Source of the DNA: Halopseudomonas pelagia CL-AP6
GTDB lineage: Bacteria; Pseudomonadota; Gammaproteobacteria; Pseudomonadales; Pseudomonadaceae
Assembly (NCBI RefSeq): GCF_000410875.1
Contig: NZ_AROI01000033.1
Location: forward strand, 1 to 32,500
DNA length: 32,500 nucleotides
Direction of reading: 5' to 3'
In this document: piece by piece, positions 17,259-25,902 of the stretch
How positions within the stretch are numbered: position 1 is the stretch's first letter
Layout: the number at the start of each line of letters is the position of its first letter
Program-made: the position numbers and the translations under genes
Notes under the pieces: generated by a model
Database searches by the model: none
The model's input: only the letters and a program-made list of their open reading frames with translations
Told to the model about the DNA's origin: nothing

Positions 17259-18236
17259 ATGCTTCTGGCAGCTGCTGCAGTCATCGCGGGTCTGATTCTG
17301 TTGGTCTGGAGTGCAGACAAATTCGTTGGTGGCGCCTCCGCTACGGCAACCCATTTCGGCATGCCGCCGCTGCTGATCGGTATGTTGATTATCGGTTTTG
17401 GTACTTCTGCCCCGGAAATGGTGGTGTCTGCTCTCGCCGCGTCGCAGGGCAACCCCGGCCTGGCACTGGGGAATGCCTATGGCTCGAACATTACTAACAT
17501 TGCGCTGATCATTGGTTTGGTTGCGTTGATCAGCCCGATCAATGTGCACTCCCAGGTCGTGCGCAAGGAATTGCCTATCCTGCTCGGCATTACGCTGCTG
17601 GCAGGCTATCAACTGATCGATGGGCAGCTCAGCCGTAACGACGCCTGGGTGCTGATAGCGGTATTCTTTGTACTGATGGGCTGGTCGGTCTTTCAAGGGC
17701 TACGCAGCCGTGGCGATACACTGGAAAGCGACTACGACAAGGAACTCAAGGACAACGCAATGCCGTTGCGCACGGCGCTGATCTGGTTGGTCGTGGGTCT
17801 GGTGTTGCTGGTCATCAGCTCACGCATACTGGTCTGGGGCGCGGTGTATATTGCTCAGAGTCTGGGGGTCAGTGATCTGGTCATCGGGCTGACCATTGTT
17901 GCGATAGGCACCTCCCTTCCCGAACTGGCCTCGGCACTGGTGGCGATTCGCAAGAATGAGCATGACCTGGCCTTGGGTAATGTGATTGGCTCGGGTTTGT
18001 TTAATACGCTAGCGGTCGTTGGGATTGCCGCGGGTATCGCGCCGATGGCGGTGGAATCAGTGGTGTTGTACCGCGACTGGGTGGTGATGTTTGCCCTGAC
18101 GTTGGGTCTGCTGCTGATGGGATTTACCTTCAAGGACCGGCTGGGCCGCATCAATCGCCTGGAAGGCAGCGGCTTGCTGCTGGTCTACGTAGGCTATACC
18201 GGCTATCTGGCTTGGACTATCGTCTCGGCTGTTTGA
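17259..18236 (+). CDS. CaCA-family calcium/sodium antiporter (YrbG-like)
   Basis: A 325-residue inner-membrane protein of about ten hydrophobic segments with the two inverted alpha-repeats of Ca2+/cation antiporters: GFGTSAPEM to GNAYGSNITN at about 46-80, and AIGTSLPEL to GNVIGSGLFN at about 215-250. It should exchange Ca2+ for Na+ (or H+) across the inner membrane. Length is typical of bacterial YrbG homologues. A 67-base gap separates it from the ligase. A GC-rich inverted repeat (17206-17211 with 17227-17232) lies in that gap. No functional link to neighbours is apparent. Confidence 0.9.
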   Translation: MLLAAAAVIAGLILLVWSADKFVGGASATATHFGMPPLLIGMLIIGFGTSAPEMVVSALAASQGNPGLALGNAYGSNITNIALIIGLVALISPINVHSQVVRKELPILLGITLLAGYQLIDGQLSRNDAWVLIAVFFVLMGWSVFQGLRSRGDTLESDYDKELKDNAMPLRTALIWLVVGLVLLVISSRILVWGAVYIAQSLGVSDLVIGLTIVAIGTSLPELASALVAIRKNEHDLALGNVIGSGLFNTLAVVGIAAGIAPMAVESVVLYRDWVVMFALTLGLLLMGFTFKDRLGRINRLEGSGLLLVYVGYTGYLAWTIVSAV

Positions 18237-18329
18237 TGAATCGGCTGGCTATCGGTCAGATGAGTTGGAGTCCGTCCGTTGCAGCCGTGTATCATGCCCG
18301 CACACTCTGAAGAGCGCTGTTGATTGCCC

Positions 18330-19061
18330 ATGACCGACACCCGTCCGCATACGCCGCAAGACAAACCGCAACACAAGCCACGGCCGATGATCGATCTGCT
18401 GGTCAGTATCCTGATTCCGTCAGTGATATTGATGAAGTTCAGCGGCGAGGAGCATCTGGGAGCGAGCCAGGCACTGGTTCTGGCGTTGGCTTTTCCGCTG
18501 GGTTGGGGCTTGTTCGAGCTGATTCGCTATCGCAAATTCAATTTTATTGCGTTGCTCGGGGTAGTCAGTGTTTTCCTTACTGGCGGCATCGGTTTGCTGA
18601 AACTGGACCCGCAGTGGCTGGCGATCAAGGAAGCCGCTGTACCTGGGGTCATTGGCCTCGCTGTCTTGATCTCGACCCGCACCCGTTTCCCGCTGATCCG
18701 CACCATTTTGTACAACAAGAAGGTGCTGAACGTGGATCTGATCCATGATCGCCTCGCCGAGCGCGGTTTGGTAGAGGTGTTCGAAGAGCGTTTGCTCAAG
18801 GCGACCTATTTTCTAGCCGGCACCTTCTTTTTCTCCTCGGTAATGAACTTCATCGTCGCCAAGTGGATTGTGGTTAGTCCGGCGGGCACGCAGGCGTTCA
18901 ACGAAGAGCTGGGGCGCATGACCCTGGTCAGTTACCCGATGATCGCCATACCGTCGATGATCATGATGGTGCTGATTCTGGTTTATCTGTGGAAGACCAT
19001 CCATGGTCTGACCGGGCTGAAGATGGAAGAGATCATGGTGCAGACAAGCGACCATCAGTAA
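18330..19061 (+). CDS. VC0807-like membrane protein, function unknown
   Basis: A 243-residue membrane protein with a proline/lysine-rich hydrophilic start, then several hydrophobic segments (about 25-43, 50-65, 70-88, 100-115, 155-180, 210-232). It resembles the VC0807 family of uncharacterised proteobacterial membrane proteins. The ATG at 18330 (MTDTRP) is chosen over an in-frame TTG at 18324. The ribosome-binding site is weak. It ends 13 bases before the end of the converging minus-strand aminotransferase, with no obvious terminator between them. Confidence 0.75.
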   Translation: MTDTRPHTPQDKPQHKPRPMIDLLVSILIPSVILMKFSGEEHLGASQALVLALAFPLGWGLFELIRYRKFNFIALLGVVSVFLTGGIGLLKLDPQWLAIKEAAVPGVIGLAVLISTRTRFPLIRTILYNKKVLNVDLIHDRLAERGLVEVFEERLLKATYFLAGTFFFSSVMNFIVAKWIVVSPAGTQAFNEELGRMTLVSYPMIAIPSMIMMVLILVYLWKTIHGLTGLKMEEIMVQTSDHQ

Positions 19062-19074
19062 ACCGTCAGTTGCT

Positions 19075-20199
19075 TTACAGCGCTTCCAGCGCCTTGCGCA
19101 GGTGGCTGACAGTGCGTTCGATATTGTGCAGCTTGTCCAAGCCAAACAGCCCGACCCGGAAGGTCTTGAAGCTGGCCGGTTCGTCGCACATCAGCGGGAC
19201 GCCGGCGGCGGTCTGTAGGCCCAAGGCCCCAAAGGCCTTGCCGTTCTGAAGGTTGTCCTCGCTGGTATAGTTTACGACCACGCCGGGAGCTTCAAACCCT
19301 TCTGCCGCCACGCTGTTAAAGCCCTTTTCTCTGAACAGCGCCCGCACGGCTCGGCCTAGTTCGAGTTGCTCTTGCTTGACCTTGGCAAAGCCATAGTTGC
19401 TAGTTTCCAGCATGGTATTGCGAAACTGCAATAGCGCGTCCGTGGGCATGGTCGCGTGGTAAGCGTGGCCGCCGTTCTCGTAGGCCTGCATGATGTGCAG
19501 CCACTTCTTCAGGTCACAGGCAAAGCTGCTGCTGGTGGTGCCCTCAAGGCGCTCCAGTGCCAGCGGGCTGAGCATTACCAGTGCGCTGCACGGCGAGGCG
19601 CTCCAGCCCTTCTGCGGGGCGCTGATGAGTACGTCCACCCCGCAGGCTTGCATGTCGACCCAGACGGTGCCAGATGCAATGCAGTCGAGTACGAACAAGC
19701 CGCCGACCTCATGCACTGCATCGGCAACGGCGCGCAGGTAGTCATCCGGCAGGATGATGCCAGCTGCGGTTTCCACATGCGGGGCGAACACCAGGCTCGG
19801 TTGGTGCTCGCGAATGCTGGCAACCACTTCATCAATAGGTGCTGGGGTGAATGGAGCTTGCTCGTCAGCGGAGGTCTGGCGCGCCTTGAGTACGATCTCT
19901 TCAGCGGGCAGGCGGCCCATCGCGAAAATCTGTGACCAGCGATAACTGAACCAGCCATTGCGCAGAACCATGCAGCGCTGGTCTTGAGCAAACTGGCGGG
20001 CTACCGATTCCATGCCATAGGTACCGCCGCCGGGCACCACCGCCACGGCTGCTGCCTGGTAAACGTCTTTGAGAGTCGCGGAAATATCGCGCATGACCTG
20101 CTGAAAGGTGTCGGACATGTGGTTCAGCGAGCGATCGGTAAAAACCACGGAGTATTCGAGCAGGCCATCGGGATCAATGGCGGGAACCAGGCTGGACAC
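19075..20199 (-). CDS. Class V PLP-dependent aminotransferase (alanine-glyoxylate/PhnW-like)
   Basis: A 374-residue fold-type I enzyme. The PLP lysine lies in SAPQKGWS (K197), the cofactor aspartate in VLDCIASGT (D172) and a GGGTYGMES phosphate-binding segment near 57-65. Close families are alanine-glyoxylate, serine-glyoxylate and 2-aminoethylphosphonate aminotransferases. No phosphonate genes are nearby, so the substrate stays open. The GTG complementary to 20197-20199 is chosen for GGAGAAG five bases upstream; a longer frame from 20232 would overlap the hairpin at 20230-20252. Confidence 0.82.
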   Translation of the reverse strand: MSSLVPAIDPDGLLEYSVVFTDRSLNHMSDTFQQVMRDISATLKDVYQAAAVAVVPGGGTYGMESVARQFAQDQRCMVLRNGWFSYRWSQIFAMGRLPAEEIVLKARQTSADEQAPFTPAPIDEVVASIREHQPSLVFAPHVETAAGIILPDDYLRAVADAVHEVGGLFVLDCIASGTVWVDMQACGVDVLISAPQKGWSASPCSALVMLSPLALERLEGTTSSSFACDLKKWLHIMQAYENGGHAYHATMPTDALLQFRNTMLETSNYGFAKVKQEQLELGRAVRALFREKGFNSVAAEGFEAPGVVVNYTSEDNLQNGKAFGALGLQTAAGVPLMCDEPASFKTFRVGLFGLDKLHNIERTVSHLRKALEAL

Positions 20200-20229
20200 G
20201 TTTGCTTCTCCATCGGATGCTTTGTATAA

Positions 20230-20252
20230 CACCGGCCAGCGTATGGCCGGTG
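20230..20252 (-). terminator. Hairpin between the GXWXG gene and the aminotransferase gene
   Basis: CACCGGCCA (20230-20238) pairs perfectly with TGGCCGGTG (20244-20252) around a five-base loop. On the minus strand it is followed by a TA-rich but not T-rich stretch, so it is an imperfect intrinsic terminator. It separates the TetR/GXWXG pair from the aminotransferase and suggests separate transcription, or attenuation of read-through. Confidence 0.45.
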
Positions 20253-20286
20253 AGGTTCAAAGCTTATCCTAACCTGATTTGCCAAC

Positions 20287-20811
20287 TCATTCGCGGGTCA
20301 GATGAAAGACAAAGTCGGTAGGCTTGCCCTTGATGTCACCCAGCCCGATCACCACATCGTCATTGACCTTGCGGAAGTAGTCCATTATCGGTTGGCTGTC
20401 GTAGATCAGTGCGGCGGAGGTGACGCCGTTGTATTTGATTTCGCGCATCTGTGCGCCGCCAAGCTTGCCGAAAGTTTGTACCTTGCCTTCGGCATCCAGT
20501 ACCAGCAGTGGCTCGACATCAGTGGTCGAATTGAAGCGCTTGCCGTACCAATTGATCGGGTCCGGTTCTGCGCCGCCGTCAAACGTGCCGCCCTTCCAGG
20601 TGCCGAGCATGAACTCGGTATCCACAGGCGCAAGTTGCTCGAACAGCGGTAGCAGGATTTCTGCGGGATAGGCCTCACCACTGGCGATCATGTCCAGCCA
20701 GCGTTGCTCAAGCTCGCTGGCGCTTGCTCCTGCAATCACGGCCGCGTTCAGGGTGGCACCCAGGGCCACATTTACGCCCAGCGCCTTGAGGTTCTTCTTT
20801 GTTGTGCTCAT
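20287..20811 (-). CDS. GXWXG/DUF4334 domain protein
   Basis: A 174-residue protein. The family signature is visible as LGTWKGGTF near 73-81, followed by NWYGKRF and a C-terminal region with IYDSQPIMDYFRKV typical of DUF4334. No enzymatic function is established for this domain pair that I can cite. The ATG at 20811 (MSTTKKN) has GGAGAC upstream and is preferred to an in-frame codon at 20865, which would overlap the TetR gene. It follows the TetR gene after 41 bases and is probably cotranscribed with it. Confidence 0.75.
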   Translation of the reverse strand: MSTTKKNLKALGVNVALGATLNAAVIAGASASELEQRWLDMIASGEAYPAEILLPLFEQLAPVDTEFMLGTWKGGTFDGGAEPDPINWYGKRFNSTTDVEPLLVLDAEGKVQTFGKLGGAQMREIKYNGVTSAALIYDSQPIMDYFRKVNDDVVIGLGDIKGKPTDFVFHLTRE

Positions 20812-20852
20812 TGCTTGTCTCCACGTTGCAGATCGTCGTGGTACAGCAGGGC

Positions 20853-21458
20853 TCAACCGGTACACAGGCTCCAGCAGGCATCTCGCGCGGCATCGATATC
20901 GGCCTGATCAAGGCTGAAAAGACCGTCCCGCTCGGCCTTGATCAAGTTGACAAAGGCACCCCAGATCAGCGCCATCAATACTTCGGCGCGGATATCCTTG
21001 CGGTACACGCCTTGCTTCTGCAATAAGCGATAGTGCTCGAGAATCGGTGCTATCGCTTCGTGCTCCATGGTGCGGCTTTCTTCGTCCAGATAGGGACGAT
21101 GATCCTGCAGCTCCATAAAACGATAGGACGCGGGTGCTTCACGGGTGTACAGCACCATCCTCTGCCACACTAGCGCAAATTTCTCGTAAGGCGTCAGACT
21201 CTTATCCAGCTTCGAGTACAGGCGTCTGTTCAGACTCAGCTTCTCCTCCCTGAACAGCTCATTAACCAATGCTTCTTTACTGCTGAAATATCGGTAGATT
21301 GTGCCCGTACCCACGCCCGCCTGTTCAGCCAGCACCGGCATCGGGACGCCATTGACGCCGCCCTCGGCAAACACCTTCAGCGCGGCCTGCAATATGGCGG
21401 TGCGCTTGTCCTTGATCCGTGGGCGAGTTGTTTTTGCAGTGTTCGAATGAGTATTCAT
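20853..21458 (-). CDS. TetR-family transcriptional regulator
   Basis: A 201-residue repressor-type protein. The N-terminal helix-turn-helix spans about 17-64, with the characteristic GVGTGTIYRYFSSKEALV recognition-helix segment. The variable C-terminal ligand domain gives no clue to the inducer. Palindromes at its own start codon (21445-21460) and about 115 bases upstream (21565-21578) are good candidates for autoregulatory operators. The adjacent GXWXG gene is the likeliest target besides itself. Confidence 0.92.
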   Translation of the reverse strand: MNTHSNTAKTTRPRIKDKRTAILQAALKVFAEGGVNGVPMPVLAEQAGVGTGTIYRYFSSKEALVNELFREEKLSLNRRLYSKLDKSLTPYEKFALVWQRMVLYTREAPASYRFMELQDHRPYLDEESRTMEHEAIAPILEHYRLLQKQGVYRKDIRAEVLMALIWGAFVNLIKAERDGLFSLDQADIDAARDACWSLCTG

Positions 21459-21460
21459 TC
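21445..21460. promoter_or_regulatory. Inverted repeat over the TetR gene start, candidate operator
   Basis: GAATGA (21445-21450) and TCATTC (21455-21460) form a palindrome with a four-base spacer that includes the TetR gene start codon. Its half-site shares TGAAT/ATTCA character with the palindrome at 21565-21578, as expected for two operators of one regulator. Confidence 0.45.
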
Positions 21461-21564
21461 GCCCAGTTTATCCGGTATTGCTCCGTTGTACATCCTTCAG
21501 GTTATCGAGTTGGGCGGTAGCTAACTAGCGGCCATGCCCAGGCTTAATGACGCGCATTAATATA

Positions 21565-21578
21565 AATGAACGTTCATT
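21565..21578. promoter_or_regulatory. Perfect palindrome upstream of the TetR gene, candidate operator
   Basis: AATGAACGTTCATT is a perfect 14-bp palindrome about 107 bases before the TetR gene start. Palindromes with a TGAACGTTCA-like core are common operators of TetR-family proteins. The rest of 21459-21652 shows no gene. Confidence 0.55.
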
Positions 21579-21652
21579 CAGTTGCAGGTTAACCTATTGA
21601 TAGGTTGCTGCCAACTACGGGTTCTGGATCAAACAAAGGGCGAATGGCTGAT

Positions 21653-21684
21653 AAACAAAAGGCGCCTATTGGCGCCTTTTGTTT
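21653..21684 (-). terminator. Intrinsic terminator of the spu operon (bidirectional)
   Basis: A perfect 14-bp stem (21653-21666 with 21671-21684, core GGCGCC) encloses a TATT loop. It is flanked by A-runs on one side and T-runs on the other, so it can work in both directions. It overlaps the last base of the spuH stop codon and closes the minus-strand polyamine operon. Confidence 0.88.
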
Positions 21685-22556
21685 TAAGAGTGCTTACGGC
21701 TGTTAATGGCCGCTTGCCAGGTGATGTGCTTGTCGTCCTCGGGCGGCGGCATGCGGCTGCGTTTGTCGGCGCTGCGCACCAGAAACCAGGCCAGGAGCGT
21801 AAATAGCGCTACCGCGAGCAGGATGACACTGGCGATGGCGTTGATTTCGGGTTTGACGCCTAAACGGACGGCCGAGAATACCTCCATCGGCAGCGTCGTG
21901 GCTCCGGGGCCTGACACGAAGCTGGCGAGTACCAGATCGTCCAGTGATAGTGTGAACGACAGTAGCCAGCCTGCGGCGATCGAGGGTGCGATCATCGGCA
22001 CAGTGATCAGCAGAAAAGTTTTCCACGGCGGCGCGCCGAGGTCCATGGCCGCCTCTTCGATAGACTGATCAAGCTCGCCCAGTCGCCCACTGACGACGAT
22101 GGCGACATATGCCGTGCAGAAAGTGGTATGGGCGATCCAGATAGTCATGATGCCGCGCTCGGCTGGCCAGCCGATCAGTTGCGCCATGGCCACAAACAGC
22201 AGCAGCAATGACAGACCGGTGATCACCTCAGGCATAACCAGTGGCGCGGTGACCAGCCCGGAGAACAAGGTACGGCCGCGGAAACGCTTGATGCGGGTCA
22301 TCACGAACGCGGCCAACGTCCCCAGCGCCACCGCCGCGCAGGCGGTGTAGAAGGCGATCTGCAGGCTGCGTTTGACCGCGTTCATCAGTTGCGTATTGTC
22401 CAGCAGGCCAACGTACCAGTGCACTGACCAACCGCCCCAGACGGTGACCAGGCGTGAGGCATTGAACGAGTAGATAACCAGAATGACCATGGGTATGTAG
22501 ATAAACGCCAGGCCGACCCAGAGCATGATGGTGGAGAAAGCGAAGCGACTTTTCAT
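21684..22556 (-). CDS. spuH: Polyamine ABC transporter permease (PotI/SpuH)
   Basis: A 290-residue inner-membrane permease of the spermidine/putrescine family with about six hydrophobic segments. The cytoplasmic EAA loop reads EEAAMDLGAPPWKTFLLITVP in the sequence (about 180-200) and contacts the ATPase. It forms the channel with SpuG. It overlaps spuG by four bases (ATGA) and is the last gene before the terminator. Confidence 0.93.
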   Translation of the reverse strand: MKSRFAFSTIMLWVGLAFIYIPMVILVIYSFNASRLVTVWGGWSVHWYVGLLDNTQLMNAVKRSLQIAFYTACAAVALGTLAAFVMTRIKRFRGRTLFSGLVTAPLVMPEVITGLSLLLLFVAMAQLIGWPAERGIMTIWIAHTTFCTAYVAIVVSGRLGELDQSIEEAAMDLGAPPWKTFLLITVPMIAPSIAAGWLLSFTLSLDDLVLASFVSGPGATTLPMEVFSAVRLGVKPEINAIASVILLAVALFTLLAWFLVRSADKRSRMPPPEDDKHITWQAAINSRKHS

Positions 22557-23458
22557 TCGTTCTTCTCCATTGCTCTGGACTGGTTATAGTGAAACAGAAT
22601 GATCGGGATCAACAGTATCGCCAGCATCACGATCGCCAGCGCCGAGGCGACGGGCCAGTCGCGGTTGTTGAAGAACTCCTGCCACAGTACCTTGCCAATC
22701 ATCAGTGTCTCCGGCCCACCAAGCAGTTCGGGAATCACGAATTCACCGACCACCGGAATGAATACCAGCATGGAGCCGGCAATGATCCCGGTTTTTGACA
22801 GCGGTACGGTGATCTTCCAGAACGCCTTGAGCTTGCCTGCACCCAGATCCATCGCGGCTTCCAGCAAGCTGTGGTCATGCTTAACCAAGTTGGCGTAGAG
22901 CGGCAGTACCATAAACGGCAGGTAGGCATAGACCACGCCGATATACACGGCGGTGTTGGTGTTGAGGATCTGCATCGGCGAGCTGATCAGGCCTATCGAC
23001 ATCAGCAGATTATTCAAGATGCCATTGGTGCTGAGGATGCCCATCCAGGCATATACGCGAATTAAGATCGCGGTCCAGGTTGGCATCATCACCAGCAGCA
23101 GGTAAACCAGTTGTTTGTCGCGCGGTGCTCTGGCGATAGCCAGCGCCATCGGATAGCCCAGCGCCAGGCAGATGATCGTCGAGATCAGCGCGACTTTTAG
23201 CGAGCCCAGATAGGCTGCGACATACAGCGAATCCTGGGTAAGAAAAATATAGTTACCGAGATTGACCACCACATTCAGCGATTGCTCGGCATAATCGAAC
23301 AGCGGCTGGTAAGGCGGAATGGAGATGGCTGCCTCCGAGAAACTGATCTTCAGCACGATGGCAAAAGGCATCAGGAAGAACAGAAACAGCCATAGATAAG
23401 GGACGCTGATAACCCAGAAGCGCCCGCTTGGCAGCATGCGAGAGATCAGCTTGTTCAT
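22553..23458 (-). CDS. spuG: Polyamine ABC transporter permease (PotH/SpuG)
   Basis: A 301-residue permease with six or so membrane segments and a longer periplasmic loop after the first one, as in PotH. The EAA loop (LEAAMDLGAGKLKAFWKI) lies near 200-217. It overlaps both spuF and spuH by four bases, implying coupled translation of the membrane complex. Confidence 0.93.
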   Translation of the reverse strand: MNKLISRMLPSGRFWVISVPYLWLFLFFLMPFAIVLKISFSEAAISIPPYQPLFDYAEQSLNVVVNLGNYIFLTQDSLYVAAYLGSLKVALISTIICLALGYPMALAIARAPRDKQLVYLLLVMMPTWTAILIRVYAWMGILSTNGILNNLLMSIGLISSPMQILNTNTAVYIGVVYAYLPFMVLPLYANLVKHDHSLLEAAMDLGAGKLKAFWKITVPLSKTGIIAGSMLVFIPVVGEFVIPELLGGPETLMIGKVLWQEFFNNRDWPVASALAIVMLAILLIPIILFHYNQSRAMEKNE

Positions 23459-24591
23459 GAGTGTAATATCACCCCGGCGTCATCGTCCCAACTGATATAC
23501 ACATTGTCTTCCCAGGTCATACGCGGCAGCCGGCGTTCGGAGTTGGCGAAAAAGGTTTGCACCAGATGCCCGCTTTCCAGCTTGATATAAAACACCGAGT
23601 GGCCGCCCAGGTAGGCTATGTCATGAATAGTGCCATGTGCCCAGTTGTATTCCTGTTCAGGCTTCTCGGTACTCACCCAGACTTTTTCCGGACGCAGTGC
23701 GTAGGTCATTTTCCTGTCTTGGGCGCGGGTGGTGATCCCGTGGCCGATATAGATTGGCCGGTCCAGTTCGGCGCATTCGATAATGGCATGATCTTCCATG
23801 TCCTCGATCAGCTCGCCTTCGAAAATATTGACGCTACCGATAAATTCGGCGACATGGCGGCTGGCCGGGCTTTCGTAGATATCCATCGGCGAGCCAACCT
23901 GAGCAATCCAGCCCTGGTGCATGATCGCGATGCGCTGGGCCATGGTCATGGCCTCTTCCTGATCGTGGGTGACCATGATGCAGGTCACGCCGACCCGCTC
24001 GATGATCTCAACCAGCTCTAGTTGCATCTGTGAGCGCAGTTTTTTGTCCAGCGCGCCCATAGGTTCATCCAGCAGTAATACCTTGGGGCTCTTGGCCAGC
24101 GAGCGGGCCAAAGCCACACGCTGGCGCTGGCCACCGGACAACTGGTTCGGCTTGCGCTTGGCATACTCGGTCATGTGCACCAGCTTGAGCATCTCCGCCA
24201 CGCGGGCGTTGACCTCGGCTCTGCTGAGCTTGTCCTGTTTTAAGCCGAAGGCGATATTCTGCTCCACGCTCATGTGCGGGAATAGCGCGTAGGACTGAAA
24301 CATCATATTGATCGGCCGCTCGTAGGGCGGCAGATCAGTAATATCCTGGCCGTCGAGAAACACGCGGCCTTCGGAGGGCCGTTCAAAGCCGGCCAATATG
24401 CGCAGAAGCGTGGATTTGCCGGAGCCGGAGCCGCCGAGCAGGGCGAAGATTTCGCCACGATTAATGGTGAGGCTGACATCATCGACGGCCAGTGCGTCAT
24501 CGAAACGCTTGCTGACACGCTCAATCCGGACATATTCATCCGGTTCAGATTTGGCCATGGCCTGTTTCATGGCTCCCGCTGCACCCACCAT
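23455..24591 (-). CDS. spuF: Polyamine ABC transporter ATPase (PotG/SpuF)
   Basis: A 378-residue ATPase. Walker A GGSGSGKST is at about 53-61; the signature LSGGQRQRVALARSLA, Walker B LLLDEPMGALD and switch histidine VTHDQ follow; the C-terminal third is a TOBE-type regulatory region. It powers import of putrescine or spermidine delivered by SpuD and SpuE. The ATG at 24591 is chosen because GGAG lies six bases upstream; a GTG at 24609 has no good site. A 163-base gap with a stem-loop and a direct repeat separates it from spuE. Confidence 0.95.
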   Translation of the reverse strand: MVGAAGAMKQAMAKSEPDEYVRIERVSKRFDDALAVDDVSLTINRGEIFALLGGSGSGKSTLLRILAGFERPSEGRVFLDGQDITDLPPYERPINMMFQSYALFPHMSVEQNIAFGLKQDKLSRAEVNARVAEMLKLVHMTEYAKRKPNQLSGGQRQRVALARSLAKSPKVLLLDEPMGALDKKLRSQMQLELVEIIERVGVTCIMVTHDQEEAMTMAQRIAIMHQGWIAQVGSPMDIYESPASRHVAEFIGSVNIFEGELIEDMEDHAIIECAELDRPIYIGHGITTRAQDRKMTYALRPEKVWVSTEKPEQEYNWAHGTIHDIAYLGGHSVFYIKLESGHLVQTFFANSERRLPRMTWEDNVYISWDDDAGVILHS

Positions 24592-24665
24592 AGTGTTCTC
24601 CGCATTCACTGCTTGTCTGGGCCCGCATCGTCCTGGTCAATCGACCTGGGTGGGGGTTTTCTATT

Positions 24666-24690
24666 GGTAACGCATCATGGGGTAACGCAT
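24666..24690. repeat. Short direct repeat in the spuE-spuF gap
   Basis: GGTAACGCAT occurs at 24666-24675 and again at 24681-24690, a 15-base period. No function is evident. It could be a pair of protein-binding half-sites or a chance duplication. Confidence 0.5.
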
Positions 24691-24724
24691 AGCGCTTTTA
24701 CGCGTAGCCCGGTAATACAGAGTG

Positions 24725-24750
24725 CTGAGGGCTGCACAGGCAGCCCTCAG
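24725..24750 (-). other. Stable stem-loop directly after spuE
   Basis: CTGAGGGCTGC (24725-24735) pairs perfectly with GCAGCCCTCAG (24740-24750) around a four-base loop, starting five bases after the spuE stop codon. No T-run follows on the minus strand. Such hairpins after binding-protein genes often protect the upstream mRNA from 3' exonucleases, raising binding-protein output over the ATPase and permeases. Confidence 0.75.
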
Positions 24751-24754
24751 AGTG

Positions 24755-25858
24755 TTACTGGCCGGATTTGATCCGGTTCCAGGAACGGGTGACGATACGC
24801 TGAGTGGCCAGCGGACGTGGTTTGGCAACGAACAGGTTGGCCATGACTTCCTCATTCGGATAGATGGCGGGATCAGCCAATACTTCCGGATCAACCAATT
24901 CATCTGCGGCGCTGTTGGGGTTGGCATAGGCAACGTAGTCGGTAATCGGAGCGATCACTTCAGGCTGCAGAACATAGTTGATAAAGGCGTGGGCGTTATC
25001 GGCATTGGGCGCATCCTTGGGGATGGCGAGCATGTCGAACCACAGTTGGGTGCCTTCCTTCGGAATGCTGTAGGCAATGTTCACACCGTTTTCGGCTTCG
25101 TTGGCGCGGTCGGCTGCTTGGAAAACGTCACCGGAATAGCCGACGGCGACACAGATCTCACCGTTGGCCAGGTCGGAGATATAACGCGAGGAATGGAAGT
25201 AGGTAACCGAGCCACGTACCGACATCAGTAGCTCTTCGGCTTTCTTCAGATTTTCCGCATTATTGTCGTTTGGCTCGAAACCCAGGTATTTCAGCGCCGA
25301 TGTCAGCATCTCGTCGCCCGAATCGAGCATGGAAATGCCGCAGCTTGACAGCTTGCTGGCCACTTCCGGGTCAAACACCAGGTCCCAGGAATCAATCGGG
25401 GCATCGTCGCCGAGAATGGCGGTGACCTTGTCGACGTTGTAACCGATGCCGTTAGTGCCCCACAGGTAGGGGATAGAATGCTTGCTGCCTGGGTCGACGC
25501 TTTCCAGATCATCCATCAGCGCGGGATTGAGATTTTTCATATTCGGCAATTTGCTGTGGTCCAGCTCCAGGTACACGCCAGCTTCAATCTGCTTGGTCAG
25601 ATAGTGGTTGGAAGGCACGACGATATCGAACCCGGAACGGCCAGTGAGCAGGCGCGCGTCCAGGACCTCGTTGGAGTCATAAACGTCATAGGTCACCTTG
25701 ATGCCGGTTTCTTTTTCAAAATTGGCGATGGTGTCTTCGGCAATATAGTCCGACCAATTGTAAATTTTCAGCTCGCCAGCGGCTTGAGCGCTGACGGCCG
25801 CGCCAAGCAGGCTGGCAGTGGCCAGTGCCAACAGTGTCTTTTGCATTGAAATTTTCAT
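24755..25858 (-). CDS. spuE: Periplasmic polyamine-binding protein (SpuE, spermidine-type by position)
   Basis: A 367-residue solute-binding protein of the PotD/PotF family, exported by a signal peptide (MKISMQKTLL, hydrophobic core, cleavage about AQA-A near residue 27). The mature start contains [17 protein letters not shown], part of the conserved ligand-cleft region. It is a clear paralogue of the preceding binding protein. In P. aeruginosa the second binding protein of this operon (SpuE) prefers spermidine; transferring that here rests on synteny only. A good GGAGACAAG site precedes the start. Confidence 0.9.
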   Translation of the reverse strand: MKISMQKTLLALATASLLGAAVSAQAAGELKIYNWSDYIAEDTIANFEKETGIKVTYDVYDSNEVLDARLLTGRSGFDIVVPSNHYLTKQIEAGVYLELDHSKLPNMKNLNPALMDDLESVDPGSKHSIPYLWGTNGIGYNVDKVTAILGDDAPIDSWDLVFDPEVASKLSSCGISMLDSGDEMLTSALKYLGFEPNDNNAENLKKAEELLMSVRGSVTYFHSSRYISDLANGEICVAVGYSGDVFQAADRANEAENGVNIAYSIPKEGTQLWFDMLAIPKDAPNADNAHAFINYVLQPEVIAPITDYVAYANPNSAADELVDPEVLADPAIYPNEEVMANLFVAKPRPLATQRIVTRSWNRIKSGQ

Positions 25859-25872
25859 CTTGTCTCCTTTGA

Positions 25873-25902
25873 CAGACTCCAGCCCACGTTAGGCCTGGTC
25901 TG
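25873..25902 (+). other. Hairpin with T-run in the spuD-spuE gap, terminator-like on the antisense strand
   Basis: CAGAC...GTCTG with an inner CCAG/CTGG-type stem (25873-25902) is followed on the plus strand by seven Ts, the form of an intrinsic terminator for transcription antisense to spu. On the sense (minus) strand the A-run precedes the hairpin, which sits just before the spuE ribosome-binding site. A second stem, GGCGCC-TTATGAC-GCCGG-like, lies at about 25917-25938. Their function is unclear. Confidence 0.5.

Noticed and set aside
20200..20232. GTG at 20232 as the aminotransferase start
   Set aside because: It adds 11 residues with no ribosome-binding site and overlaps a hairpin; the GTG at 20199 has GGAGAAG at proper spacing.
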